From NCBI GenBank assembly GCA_013816485.1, contig JACDEI010000018.1, positions 19,564 to 83,563 of the forward strand: a DNA stretch of 64,000 bases, read 5' to 3'. The position numbers and the translations under genes were made by a program. The DNA comes from Planctomycetota bacterium (GTDB lineage: Bacteria; Planctomycetota; UBA11346). The notes under the pieces are model-generated. The model saw only the letters and a program-made list of their open reading frames with translations, searched no databases and had not been told where the DNA came from. Positions within the stretch are counted from its first letter, which is position 1. Every line of letters starts with the position of its first letter. This document shows, piece after piece, positions 8,001-17,400 of the stretch.

Positions 8001-9323
8001 TCAAGGTGTTTTCCCGTCGTCGTCCAGCGCTTGGCGTTGCAGCAGGTGGAAATAACGCCGGCAGAAACGGTGCGCCTCGTCGCGGACGTATTGCAGGAGC
8101 TTGAGCGCCGGATCGCGCCGCGTCAGGCGCAGTTCGCCGCCATCGGCACGGATGATGGTCTCTTCGCGTTTCGCCAGACCGATCAGGCACGGCACCACGA
8201 CCCCCTCCTGCTCCAGCGCCTGACGGGCAGAGGCGACCTGTCCATGACCGCCGTCGATCAGCACCACATCGGGCAACACCGCGCCCTCATCGCGCAGCCG
8301 GCGGTAGCGGCGACCGACGACCTCGCGCATGGCGGCGAAGTCGTCGTTGCGCGCGACCCCGTCATCACCACGCACCTTGAAACGCCGATACCCATCCTTG
8401 TTCGGCACACCGCCGACAAACTGCACCAGGCTGGCGACCACGAAACCGCCTTGCAGGTGCGCGATGTCGAAACCTTCAATGACCTTCAGCGGTTGGACGA
8501 GGCCGAGGTGCTTCTGCAAGCCGGCGATTCCGCTGGCGAGATCGATCACCGGTGCCTCGGGTTCGTCGTAGTCCTTGAGCCGACCGCGTTCCTTCAGGCG
8601 GTCGAGCGCGTGGATCTGATCGCGGCAGCGTGCCGCGTCCTCGAAGCGCAATTCTCCCGCCGCCTGCTTCATGCGCTGGCGCAAACCGGACAACACCTCG
8701 CCTTTGGCGCGTCCACCCAGGAACGCGCGCAAGGCGCGGATGTCCTCACCATATTCCGCGCGCGTCACCTTGGTGGTGCAGGGTGCCGAGCAGCGTTTGA
8801 TGTGGTAGTTCAGGCACGGGGCGAAGCTGCGGCGTTTGGGATCGTCCTCATGGAGGTCGAGATCGCAGACGCGGAAACGAAACACCCGCATGAGGAAGTG
8901 GTAGGCGCGGTAGAGTTCCTTCGCCGAACCGAACGGGCCGAGATAATCGACGTCCGCATGGTCGCGTTCGCGCGTGCAGTAGACGCGCGGAAACTCCTCA
9001 CGGGTGATCGCCAGCAGTGGGTAGCTCTTGTCGTCCTTGAGCTTCACGTTGAAACGCGGCTGGAGATCCTTGATCAGGACGTTCTCCAGCAGCAACGCCT
9101 CGACCTCGCTGTCGGTCTCGATCACCTGGATGTCGACGACCTCCTGCACCAACCGCAGTGTGCGTGCGGGATGACCGTCACGTTCCTGGAAATAACTCGC
9201 CACGCGACGCCGCAAGTTCTTGGCCTTGCCGACGTAGATCTCGATGCCGGCGGCGTTCTTGTAGACGTAACACCCAGGTCCAGTGGGCAACGCGGCGATC
9301 TTGCCGACCAGAGCGTCCAACAT
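8001..9323 (-). CDS. uvrC: UvrC-like excinuclease subunit, short form
   Basis: 440 residues; UvrC is usually about 600. Domains in order: GIY-YIG nuclease (GCYVYKNAAG..IYVGKAKNLRRRV, residues 12-92), the Cys-containing middle region (CLNYHIKRCSAPC, about 170), the UVR motif (LRFEDAARCRDQI, about 220) and the RNase H-like nuclease (EGFDIAHLQG, LIDGGHGQ, RDEAHRFC). The protein stops about 20 residues after HRFC, so the C-terminal helix-hairpin-helix domain is absent and the linker is shortened. Both nuclease signatures are intact. It should still make the two incisions in nucleotide excision repair, but DNA binding must differ. It lies 18 bases downstream of the HEAT lipoprotein gene. Confidence 0.9.
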   Translation of the reverse strand: MLDALVGKIAALPTGPGCYVYKNAAGIEIYVGKAKNLRRRVASYFQERDGHPARTLRLVQEVVDIQVIETDSEVEALLLENVLIKDLQPRFNVKLKDDKSYPLLAITREEFPRVYCTRERDHADVDYLGPFGSAKELYRAYHFLMRVFRFRVCDLDLHEDDPKRRSFAPCLNYHIKRCSAPCTTKVTRAEYGEDIRALRAFLGGRAKGEVLSGLRQRMKQAAGELRFEDAARCRDQIHALDRLKERGRLKDYDEPEAPVIDLASGIAGLQKHLGLVQPLKVIEGFDIAHLQGGFVVASLVQFVGGVPNKDGYRRFKVRGDDGVARNDDFAAMREVVGRRYRRLRDEGAVLPDVVLIDGGHGQVASARQALEQEGVVVPCLIGLAKREETIIRADGGELRLTRRDPALKLLQYVRDEAHRFCRRYFHLLQRQALDDDGKTP

Positions 9324-9341
9324 GGCCGATACGCTACCGCG

Positions 9342-10010
9342 TCAGTCGATTTTCACCGTGGCGCGATTGGCATCCCACCACGTCCGCCACACCCGGTGCA
9401 GGTTGGCGTGGTGTTCGCGGTGCCAGGCCGCCCACAGTTTTTCATCCGCATCCAATGCCAGTTCGCCCGCCGGACGTTGTGGCACCGGCGGCAGGTCGTC
9501 GCGCGCCGCTTCGCCTGCCGCGGGGATGACCGAGTGTTTGAGCATTTCGCGCAGCAGGTAGTCGGCGTTGAGCGCCACCAGTGGCTGCCGATCTTCGAGT
9601 GCCCCCATCAGCGGTTCGATGCTGCGCCGGGTGCCGACGGCCTTCAGCACTTCGACCACACCCAGACGCACGCCCCAGTCGTCGTTGCCACCCAGAGCCT
9701 CGATCAACATCGGTTCGATGCGCGCACCACGACCGATGAGGGCATCGACCGCTTGGTGGTAGGGCGCTGCGTGATCGGGATCCGACAACTTCTTGGCATG
9801 GGCCAGACGCGTGATGTCCGCCAGGATCGCCGGCCGATCGTCAGCGGATGGCGGCGTGTCGGTGGAGAACACCACCTCGCGCCCGTCACTGCCGCAGCCG
9901 CCGAGCAATCCGACGACCAGCAGCATGGCGCCGCCAAGGAGCAGCCCACTGAAGCAGACGGATGACCGGTGGCTGGGACTGGCGGTGGGCATGGAAACTC
10001 CAGGACGCAT
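9342..10010 (-). CDS. HEAT-repeat lipoprotein
   Basis: 222 residues from an ATG at 10010 with an excellent GGAGG upstream; a second ATG at 9992 also has GGAG. A transmembrane/signal stretch (SGLLLGGAMLLVVGLL) ends in a lipobox LLGGC, so the mature protein is probably lipid-anchored. Residues about 85-165 contain HEAT-like helix pairs (PMLIEALGGNDDWGVRLG, then EPLMGALEDRQPLVALNA). The C-terminus is Trp-rich. Function unknown; HEAT repeats usually bind other proteins. It lies between the kinase gene (which overlaps the upstream open frame) and uvrC. Confidence 0.65.
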   Translation of the reverse strand: MRPGVSMPTASPSHRSSVCFSGLLLGGAMLLVVGLLGGCGSDGREVVFSTDTPPSADDRPAILADITRLAHAKKLSDPDHAAPYHQAVDALIGRGARIEPMLIEALGGNDDWGVRLGVVEVLKAVGTRRSIEPLMGALEDRQPLVALNADYLLREMLKHSVIPAAGEAARDDLPPVPQRPAGELALDADEKLWAAWHREHHANLHRVWRTWWDANRATVKID

Positions 10011-10051
10011 GGACCTACCTCCGCCGCCGGGACTGTCGAGCCACAGCGGGC

Positions 10052-10954
10052 TCAACTCGCGCACGGCGCGCCATCCGCGACCAGCACAGTGATGCTGCGG
10101 TCGCGCACCACGCGGTAATGCCCTGCGCCGACACTGAAGGGCTCACCATCGACCTGCATCGCCAGCGTGCCGCCTAGGTCGAACTCCAAGTGGTCGGTCC
10201 GCGCCACCAGACGCGGCCGACGCAGGCGCGCGGTCACCAGGCCCAGGCTGAGGCCATGCCCGAGCGCGACCAGCTCCAGCCGCCCGTCGTCGCAGCGCAT
10301 GCCGCGCGCCAACGTCGCCCCGCCCGCATAACTCGGGATGTTGCCCAGCACCAGGACGCCTGCCCAGTGCGGCAGGACCGGACCCCGCGTCAGCCGAACC
10401 AGGCGCGCCAGATCGATGCTGCGCTGCTGGGCCCCCAGGATGCCATAGAGGCTGCGATTGATGGCTGGTCCGCGCGCCAGCCCTGGATGGCGTAGGCGCA
10501 GGTGGTGGAAGCGTTGGGCCACGCGCGCATCGACCCCCAGGCTGAGGTAGTTGCACCAACCACGGCGCAGCGCAGGCCCCTCGATCCGCCAGCGGTCGAG
10601 CTGCCGCCGGGCGGAGACAGGCACTATTTTCAGCAAGCCTGCGAGATCCCTGCGCGCTCCCGACCATCCGAGCACCCGCGCCAAGTCGTTGCCGGTGCCC
10701 AACGGCAGGACACCAAGGGCCGGCACCGCGTCCCCCTGCCCGGCGATGACCTCGGCCACGGCGCTGGCGGTGCCATCGCCACCACAGGCGATTACCACAT
10801 CTGCCGGGCCCAAGGCGGCGATAACCGCGGAAAGATCGCAGCGCCCCAGCAGGGAGACGTGGGCCGCCCCGACCAACGCAGTCAGTTCCTGCGCCAGACA
10901 CGCGCCGGCACCGGCACCACTGGCGGGGTTGATGATGAAGTGCGTCTGGGGCAC
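10052..10954 (-). CDS. Diacylglycerol kinase-like lipid kinase
   Basis: 300 residues from the GTG at 10954, which has GGAG seven bases upstream; the frame also opens at a TTG 12 codons earlier (CPDCG). The catalytic fold is clear: FIINPASGAG at the start, the nucleotide motif ACGGDGTASAVAE (about residue 60), and LPLGTGNDLARVLG (about 85). The C-terminal half is the usual beta-sandwich of the DagK/YegS family, ending in a DGEPF motif (QVDGEPFSVG). It phosphorylates diacylglycerol or a related lipid at the cytoplasmic membrane face; the exact substrate cannot be told. It is first in the minus-strand run through uvrC. Confidence 0.85.
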   Translation of the reverse strand: MPQTHFIINPASGAGAGACLAQELTALVGAAHVSLLGRCDLSAVIAALGPADVVIACGGDGTASAVAEVIAGQGDAVPALGVLPLGTGNDLARVLGWSGARRDLAGLLKIVPVSARRQLDRWRIEGPALRRGWCNYLSLGVDARVAQRFHHLRLRHPGLARGPAINRSLYGILGAQQRSIDLARLVRLTRGPVLPHWAGVLVLGNIPSYAGGATLARGMRCDDGRLELVALGHGLSLGLVTARLRRPRLVARTDHLEFDLGGTLAMQVDGEPFSVGAGHYRVVRDRSITVLVADGAPCAS

Positions 10955-11236
10955 CTGCGCTCCGCAATCTGGACAGTCAAAGACCGACAACCAACAGGCC
11001 GCAGCCTCTGATCAGCGCTGCCGCACTCAAGCCGACAGGTTGCAAGGCCGTGCGGCACAGCCGGTGGGGCCACTCCGCAAGTTTCCCCTGCGTGGTTGAC
11101 TGGCCAGACCCCCACGACTATGAATCCGAACGTCTAACTCGTTTCCCGAAGCGATCCAAGACGATGTGAGCCAACTGTGGCGAAGCATCGCTGCGGTGAG
11201 ATGCGGGAGACCTCAACCGCGACGAGAGGATCCCTG

Positions 11237-12076
11237 GTGGAATCCGAACTGGAACGCCTGCGTAAGAAGGTGGATAATTTCCCGTCAGCCTCCGCCTACA
11301 ACCGGCTGGCCGAACTGGTGCGTTTGGGGGGTGACATCGCCGGGGCCGAAGCGGTCTGCCGGCGCTGCATCAAGGAGTTCCCTCGCAATGGTCAGGCCTA
11401 CGTCATCCTTGCCGAGATCGAAATGGTCAACGGGCGCAAGGACGAGGCGGTGAAGAACTTGCTGACCGCGGTCGAGCGCGACAGCCGCAGCTACGCGGCC
11501 CATCGTATGCTGGCGGACCACTACATCGAAACCGCCCGTGCACCGCAGGCGCTCCAGCACCTGCGTCAGATCCTGACCTTCAAGCCGAGCGATCCGGCGG
11601 TGCTGCAGAAGATCGAACAGGTCACCGGCAAGCCGCCGACCGCATCGGTGATCCGCCAGGTCGCTGGCGGTCCCAACCAGGCCGCTCCCGGTCGTCCCGC
11701 GGAACCAACGCCGCTGGCGAACAAGATCCTGCCGGCCAGCGACGGCCTTGGTGGCCTCTGTTCCGAAGCCGGCGTGCGCGGTGCCTTGATCGCTGATGAC
11801 AAAGGTCGCGTGGTGTCGAGCCAGCGTCTGAGCACTCAGCATGAAGAACTGCTTGCCGCCCTGGCGGCCGAGATCAGCAAGGCCGCGCAACAGGCAGTAA
11901 CCGCCGTCGGCCAGGATCACCTGACCATGTGGACGATGGTCGCCGATCAGGGCCAGGTGCTGGCCTTCCGGCGCGGGCTGACCTTCACCGTGGTGATCCT
12001 CGCCGAAGCCGGCGTCCGCCCGGCGATGTTGGAGATCCGCGCGCGTCAGGCCCTCATCGAACTGGGAGCCGGCTGA
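11237..12076 (+). CDS. TPR protein with C-terminal roadblock/LC7 domain
   Basis: 279 residues from a GTG at 11237 preceded by GAGAGGA; an upstream GTG at 11177 lacks a good RBS. Residues 1-120 form about three TPR helix pairs (AYNRLAELVRLGGDIAGAEAV, then AYVILAEIEMVNGRKDEAVKN). After a Pro-rich linker, residues about 170-279 have a roadblock/LC7 fold: GVRGALIADDKGRVVSSQ, a long helix, LTMWTMVADQGQVLAFRR and FTVVILAEAG. Roadblock proteins (MglB is the best known) bind or regulate small GTPases. First gene of a tight five-gene run: the next start is 3 bases after this stop. Confidence 0.75.
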   Translation: MESELERLRKKVDNFPSASAYNRLAELVRLGGDIAGAEAVCRRCIKEFPRNGQAYVILAEIEMVNGRKDEAVKNLLTAVERDSRSYAAHRMLADHYIETARAPQALQHLRQILTFKPSDPAVLQKIEQVTGKPPTASVIRQVAGGPNQAAPGRPAEPTPLANKILPASDGLGGLCSEAGVRGALIADDKGRVVSSQRLSTQHEELLAALAAEISKAAQQAVTAVGQDHLTMWTMVADQGQVLAFRRGLTFTVVILAEAGVRPAMLEIRARQALIELGAG

Positions 12077-12079
12077 GCC

Positions 12080-12427
12080 ATGCAGGAGATCCTCATCCAA
12101 CTCAACCGCGTACGCGGTGTCGGCGGTTCCCTGCTGGTGTCGGCCGACGGCCTGCCGATGGCCAGCGCCCTGCGCGAAGGCCTCGATGAAAACCAGCTCG
12201 CGGCCACTGTCGGCTCATTGATCGAGCACAGCCAGAGCTTGGCGCAACACCTGGGACTCGGCACTCCGCGGCATCTCCATACCGCCAGCGAGCAGGGCAG
12301 CCTGCTGCTGATGGTGGCCGGCAATGGGTATCTGGTGGTGGTGATCGACGCGCAGGCGAACCTCACCCTGCTCCAGCTAGAGACCAAGCCGTTCCTCGAA
12401 CGCATCGCGCAACGTCTCTCCCTCTGA
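12080..12427 (+). CDS. Roadblock/LC7 domain protein (MglB-like)
   Basis: 115 residues, a single roadblock/LC7 domain: a leading helix (EILIQLNRVRGV), the beta hairpin GGSLLVSADGLPMASALREG, a central helix with LAATVGSLIEHSQ, then two strands (GSLLLMVAGNGYLVVVID). The length and the SADGLPMAS turn match MglB-type proteins, which act as GTPase-activating partners of MglA. It is sandwiched between the TPR-roadblock gene and the GTPase gene, so a direct role on that GTPase is the simplest reading. Confidence 0.82.
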   Translation: MQEILIQLNRVRGVGGSLLVSADGLPMASALREGLDENQLAATVGSLIEHSQSLAQHLGLGTPRHLHTASEQGSLLLMVAGNGYLVVVIDAQANLTLLQLETKPFLERIAQRLSL

Positions 12428-12490
12428 TGTCCTGACACCCGATCCTGATACAGCCGCACCAGCCCGCTTCCCCGAACGAGCCTACCCGCC

Positions 12491-13873
12491 ATGGTCCAGA
12501 TTAATTTCGGTCAACGCGAAGTCAGTTGCAAAGTGGTGTTCTACGGCCCGGGCATGTCCGGCAAGACCACCAATCTGGAAATCATCCATAAGAAGGCGCC
12601 AAAGGATGCCGTCGGCGAGATGGTGTCCATCGCGACGGAAACCGACCGCACGCTGTACTTCGACTTCCTGCCGCTCGACCTCGGCCAAGTCGCCGGCATG
12701 CGAACCAAGTTCCAACTCTACACCGTACCTGGCCAGATTTATTATAACGCCACGCGCAAGCTGGTGCTCCAGGGTGTCGACGGGGTGATCTTCGTCGCCG
12801 ACTCGAACCCGGACAAGATGGCGGAGAATCTCGAATCGCTGCAGAATCTGCGCGACAACCTCGCCGAGATGAATCTGACCATCGAGGACGTGCCGTTGGT
12901 CATCCAGTACAACAAGCGCGACCTGCCCAACGCGCTGTCGGTTGCCGACCTGAATGCCCAGTTGAATCCGACCGGCGTTCCGACCCACGAAGGGGTCGCA
13001 CGCGAAGGCAAAGGCGTGTTCGCCACGCTCAAGGAAATCTCACGGCTGGTAATCGAGAAGCTCAACAAGGAGCACGCTCCCGCCGCCAATCGTCGCCGCA
13101 CCAACACCGCGCTGGGTGCTGCTCCCTCGGCCACTCCCACAGCGGCGCCGGCGGCCGTGCCGCCGTCAGCGGCGCCGGCCCACACGCCCATGGCGCAGCA
13201 GCGTCTGCCCCAATCGCAGCGCCCGGCCGGAACTCAATCGCCGCCGATGGCTATGCCGCAGTCGCGGCCACCCATGCCGGCACAACCGACCCCTGCGCGT
13301 GGCATGCCGCAATTGCAAGCTCCCGCACAACAACACGCGCAGCACGCACAGTCGCAGGCCGATCCGCGCGACAAACATTTGGCCAAGGCCAAGCCGCCAT
13401 CGCTCGACAACCTCAAGCAGCAGCCGGCCGCGGGTAAGGTCAACCTGGGTGCCACCGATCCGAGCCTCAAACGCTACCAGGAAGCCTCGCGCCCAGGTGG
13501 CGGCGGGGTGAAGACCCTGCTGATCGTGCTCATCGGCCTGATCGTGCTGATGATCATGGCGGTGGTGGCGGTGATCTATGTGCCCGCAGTGCGCAGCCTG
13601 CTGCCGCAGGACATGCAGCGGGCATTGATCGGCCCCTCGACGACCGAGCCGGCCAAGCCGGCACCCGCGCCAGCTCCGGCTCCAGCAGGGGAGAAACCGG
13701 CTCCGCCGGACGAGACACCAGCGCCAGCCGAAAAACCGGCGGAACCGGCCGCTGAGAAACCGGCGGAAAAACCCGGCGAAAAGCCCGCGGAACCGGCGGC
13801 CGAAAAACCAGCTGAAACCACTCCCGCCCCAGCTCCGGCGGACAAGCCGGCGGAGGGTGCCAATGGTCAGTGA
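12491..13873 (+). CDS. MglA-like small GTPase tethered to the membrane, with long C-terminal extension
   Basis: 460 residues. Residues 1-195 are a complete MglA-type Ras-like GTPase: P-loop YGPGMSGKTTNL (17-28), the MglA-typical YTVPGQ in place of DxxGQ, and NKRDLP as the guanine-specificity motif. MglA proteins normally stop here. This one continues with a Pro/Ala/Gln-rich linker (about 205-335), one hydrophobic helix (TLLIVLIGLIVLMIMAVVAV, about 342-361) and a tail of about 85 residues made of PAP and EKPAE repeats. The likely topology is a cytoplasmic GTPase and a periplasmic repeat tail. The tail resembles cell-wall-spanning or TonB-like Pro/Lys/Glu rods; that comparison is inference. Flanked on both sides by roadblock genes. 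Confidence 0.85.
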   Translation: MVQINFGQREVSCKVVFYGPGMSGKTTNLEIIHKKAPKDAVGEMVSIATETDRTLYFDFLPLDLGQVAGMRTKFQLYTVPGQIYYNATRKLVLQGVDGVIFVADSNPDKMAENLESLQNLRDNLAEMNLTIEDVPLVIQYNKRDLPNALSVADLNAQLNPTGVPTHEGVAREGKGVFATLKEISRLVIEKLNKEHAPAANRRRTNTALGAAPSATPTAAPAAVPPSAAPAHTPMAQQRLPQSQRPAGTQSPPMAMPQSRPPMPAQPTPARGMPQLQAPAQQHAQHAQSQADPRDKHLAKAKPPSLDNLKQQPAAGKVNLGATDPSLKRYQEASRPGGGGVKTLLIVLIGLIVLMIMAVVAVIYVPAVRSLLPQDMQRALIGPSTTEPAKPAPAPAPAPAGEKPAPPDETPAPAEKPAEPAAEKPAEKPGEKPAEPAAEKPAETTPAPAPADKPAEGANGQ

Positions 13874-14384
13874 TAATGATGCCCTGCGCCTACGGCGCCT
13901 GGTCTTCTACGCTGCCGACATCGACCGCATCAATGCGGTGCTGCTCGCCTTCGTGAAGAAGGCAAATGCCCAGAGCGCGCTCGTGATCGACAAGGAGGGC
14001 CACATGGTGGCCCGCCAAGGATTCTTCAAACAAGACACCTCGGCGTTGTCCGCCCTGGTCTCCGGGTCGTTTGCCAGCACGCGTGAAGTCGCGCGGCTCC
14101 TTGGTGAACCCGAGTTCCGCGTCCTTTTCCATCAGGGCCAAGGGCAGAGCATCCACATCACCCTGTTGGGTGAGCGCACGCTCTGCGTCACGGTCTTCAG
14201 TTCCGCGATCAAAGCCGGGATGATCCAGGTACTGTGCAAGGAACTCGCGGTCCAGCTCGAAGCCATCCTCAACGAGGCGGCGAAGCGCAAGCCCGAGGAC
14301 CAGGAAAAGATCAACGAAGGCCTGGGAAAGAACTTCTCCGACGAGATGAAGAACCAACTCGACGCGCTGTTCGGCAACCTCTAG
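13863..14384 (+). CDS. Roadblock/LC7-like domain protein
   Basis: 173 residues from the ATG at 13863, which has GGAGGG five bases upstream and overlaps the end of the GTPase gene. The fold resembles roadblock: a leading helix (LVFYAADIDRINAVLLAFVKK), hairpin SALVIDKEGHMVARQGF, a central helix with LSALVSGSFASTREVAR, then QSIHITLLGERTLCVTVF. The C-terminal 50 residues are a charged helix with EDQEKINEGLGKNF. Translation is probably coupled to the GTPase, which suggests a stoichiometric partner. It is longer and more divergent than MglB. Confidence 0.7.
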   Translation: MVSDNDALRLRRLVFYAADIDRINAVLLAFVKKANAQSALVIDKEGHMVARQGFFKQDTSALSALVSGSFASTREVARLLGEPEFRVLFHQGQGQSIHITLLGERTLCVTVFSSAIKAGMIQVLCKELAVQLEAILNEAAKRKPEDQEKINEGLGKNFSDEMKNQLDALFGNL

Positions 14385-14408
14385 CACTCCTTCGTCAGGC
14401 AGGCCCCC

Positions 14409-17400
14409 ATGGGTTTCCAAGGCCAACTCAGCTCCGTCAGCCTCACTGACCTGTTCCAGACTCTGCAGATGAACCGGCAGACCGGCACGCTGTCGGTCAG
14501 TGGACCGGATGGGCAACGGCACATCTATTTCGATGCCGGTCAGGTGGCGATGTGCGATGCCCCGCCGGTCGACAATCGCGCGTTCTTGCTCAATGCGTTG
14601 TTGCGCAAATCGCTGCTGTCGCCTGAGCAGGTCGATGACCTCAATCAACGGCTCTATTCGCTCGGTCATCCGCTGCGTGACCTGATCTTGGCCAGCGGCT
14701 ACGTGCAGGAGGGCGAGCTCGACGAAGCCTCTGCCTGGTGCATCGAAGAGCTGGTGTGCCCGATCTTCGAATGGCAGGAAGGCGACTTCACCTTCTCCGA
14801 TGGCGCACCGATCCAACAGCTCCAGGTCCACGATGTGGTGGCGATGGGGGCGGTCGGACTGCAGACCACCCAACTGCTGCTCGAAGCCACCCGACGCAAA
14901 GACGAATGGCGCCGCATCCGCGAGGTCATCACCGACCCGTCGGCGCTCTACGTGGTCGACAACGATGGGCGCAACAACCTGCGCAACATCCAGACCGATC
15001 CCGAGATGCTCAAGGTGTTGCGCTACCTCGACGGTCGCCACACCCTTGATCAGGTCGCCAGCGCAGTCGGCGTCACGCGTTTCGACACCTATGCCATCGC
15101 CGCGCAGCTGGTGCTCGCCGGTGTCGCCCGTGCGCGCACGCCGGATGAGGTGGTGGTCGACGCGCAGGCGCTGCGTCAAAGCGGTGAAATCGAAAGCGCG
15201 TTGTCGTTGCTCGAAGCGGTGCACAAGCTCAACCCCGTGCCCGAGGTCATCCGCCCACTAGCGGAATGTTACGGCCAGCTCAAACAGGCGCCGCGTGCGG
15301 TCGAGTTGTACCTCGAACTCATCCAGATGGCGCAGGACCAGGGCGACCTGGAGCAGGCACGACGCGATCTCGACACCGTCCTGGCGCTCTCGCCGGATGA
15401 TCCCGACCTACAGTTCGACCGCGCCAAGGTGCTGGCCGAACTCGGTGCGATCGAGGACGCCGCGCTCGCCTATGTCGCAGCGGCGCAGGCCTACATCGCC
15501 ACACGCGACACCAACCGCGCGATCGACGCCTGCCACCGCGCCAAGAACCTCCTGCCGCGTTCACCCGATCCACATCGCTTCCTGGCCAAGGCCTACCTGA
15601 TGGATGGCCAGACCGAGAACGCGCTGGTCGAATACAAATCGCTGTGGCATGCGTTGCTGACCTCGGTGCGTCCGCGCCAGGCGCTGGAGACTCTTAAGCA
15701 GGTCTTGGAGAACGATTGCCGTTTCTCCAACATCAAGGAACAGGTCCTCAACCACGCGCAGAACTCCGAGGCGATCAAGACTAGCAAGGCTGCGCGCGTG
15801 CTGGTGTACCTGATGATGTGCGTGGTGGTCGCCGCCGCCGGCGTGGCGGGCTACCAGTGGTACCTTACGGTGGTGCGCGAGGACAAGGCGCGTCAGGCGT
15901 TCGACGCGGTCAAGGCCAGCGCCTCGCAGAAACAGCGCGACGGTCAGTACCAGGGCCTGTTCACCCAGCTGAACGCGCTCCGCACCGATTACGGTGGCAC
16001 CCAGATCATTCCTGATGTCGACACCTTCGATTTGCAGGTGAAGCAGGATTACGAAGCCCGCGCCGCCGAACAGGTGCAGACTGCCATGGTCTTCCAGGCC
16101 AATGGCCAGCACCCACGGGCGCTTGAAACGCTCAAAGGGATCCGTCTCAACTTCCCAGGCACCAAGGCTGCCGAACAGGCGAACGCCTTGCTCGCCTCGG
16201 TGAGCGACGACCAGATCACCATCCAGGTCGGCGCTGACATGGAGAAGGCCAACCGTGCCTGGGCTTCCCTCGACTGGGATGGCGCACTGGCGATCCTCCA
16301 GACCATCCTCGAGCGTAAGGATCTGCCGACCAAACTGCGCAATGAACTCGCCGACACGCAGAGCCGCTGGGTAAGCAGCAACGAGACCGCCAAGGATCTC
16401 CATGAACGGGCGGAGAAGTTCGAACAGGCTGGCCGCAAGAAGGAGGCCCTCAGCGCGTACAAGCGTGCGAGCAAGGGCAAAGGCGAGTTGTACGCCGCCA
16501 AGGCCGCCGAACGCCTGACCGTGTTGGAGGTCGAATTCGCCAAGGAGATCGGCCAGGCCGCGCTCGCGGCGTTCGCTCGCGGCGACGAGAAGGACGCCTT
16601 CGCAGCACTCGACGAGTTGGCGCTGCAAGTGAAACAGGCCACCAGCAAGAGTGTGGCCGAGTACGCCGCCAAGCTGGCGTTGCCCTTCACCGTCGGACTC
16701 GACAGCCACTTGGCGATCCTGGTGGTCAAACGCAGTGGCGCGGAACAGGTGATCAAGGCCCCGCCGGGCACACGTGGTCCGTGGCAGCACCGCCTGACCT
16801 ATCTGGCGTCGGAGACCGTCACGGTCGAAGCGCGTCGCCCAGGATTCAATCCGGCTTCGTTCCTGGTTTCCTATGCGACGAAAAAAGGGCAGGTGCAGCT
16901 CGCGCTCGCCCGCGGTCCGCTGTGGCAGACCGCGCTGGGCGGCGCTGCCGGCGTCACGCCGCCGATCGCGCTGGGCAAGTTCATCCTGGTCGGCACCAAC
17001 AAGGCCACCATTGAGGTGGTCGACGCCAACCTCGGCGCAACCAAGGCCATCACCTTCCCGCAATCGGTCGATGAGTTCCGCCACTCCCCGGTGATCTTCC
17101 AGAACCAGATCTACTCCATCCTGGAGAACCGCCTGACGGTGGTCGACTCGACCACGCGCACGACGCAGTGGACCTACCCGTCCGGCCAGGGCGAAAGCCC
17201 GTTGCGTTTGACCGGCAGCCTGCTGGTGCAGGAGCATCAGCTCATTCCGGGACAGCTCCTGCACTTCATCGGCAGCGCAGGCGGCGTGGTGCTGTGTTTC
17301 GCCCGTGATGCGGCGGGGCGGCTCATCCCGTACCCCAAGCTGCAGGTCGGCAACGACCTCACCGGCCAACTCTACGGTGATCAGTACGAGCCGGGACACA

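Noticed and set aside
7956..9965. Long + strand open frame (669 codons) opposite uvrC
   Set aside because: It is antisense to uvrC and the HEAT lipoprotein gene, with no family-like motif; GC-rich codon use leaves the opposite strand open.
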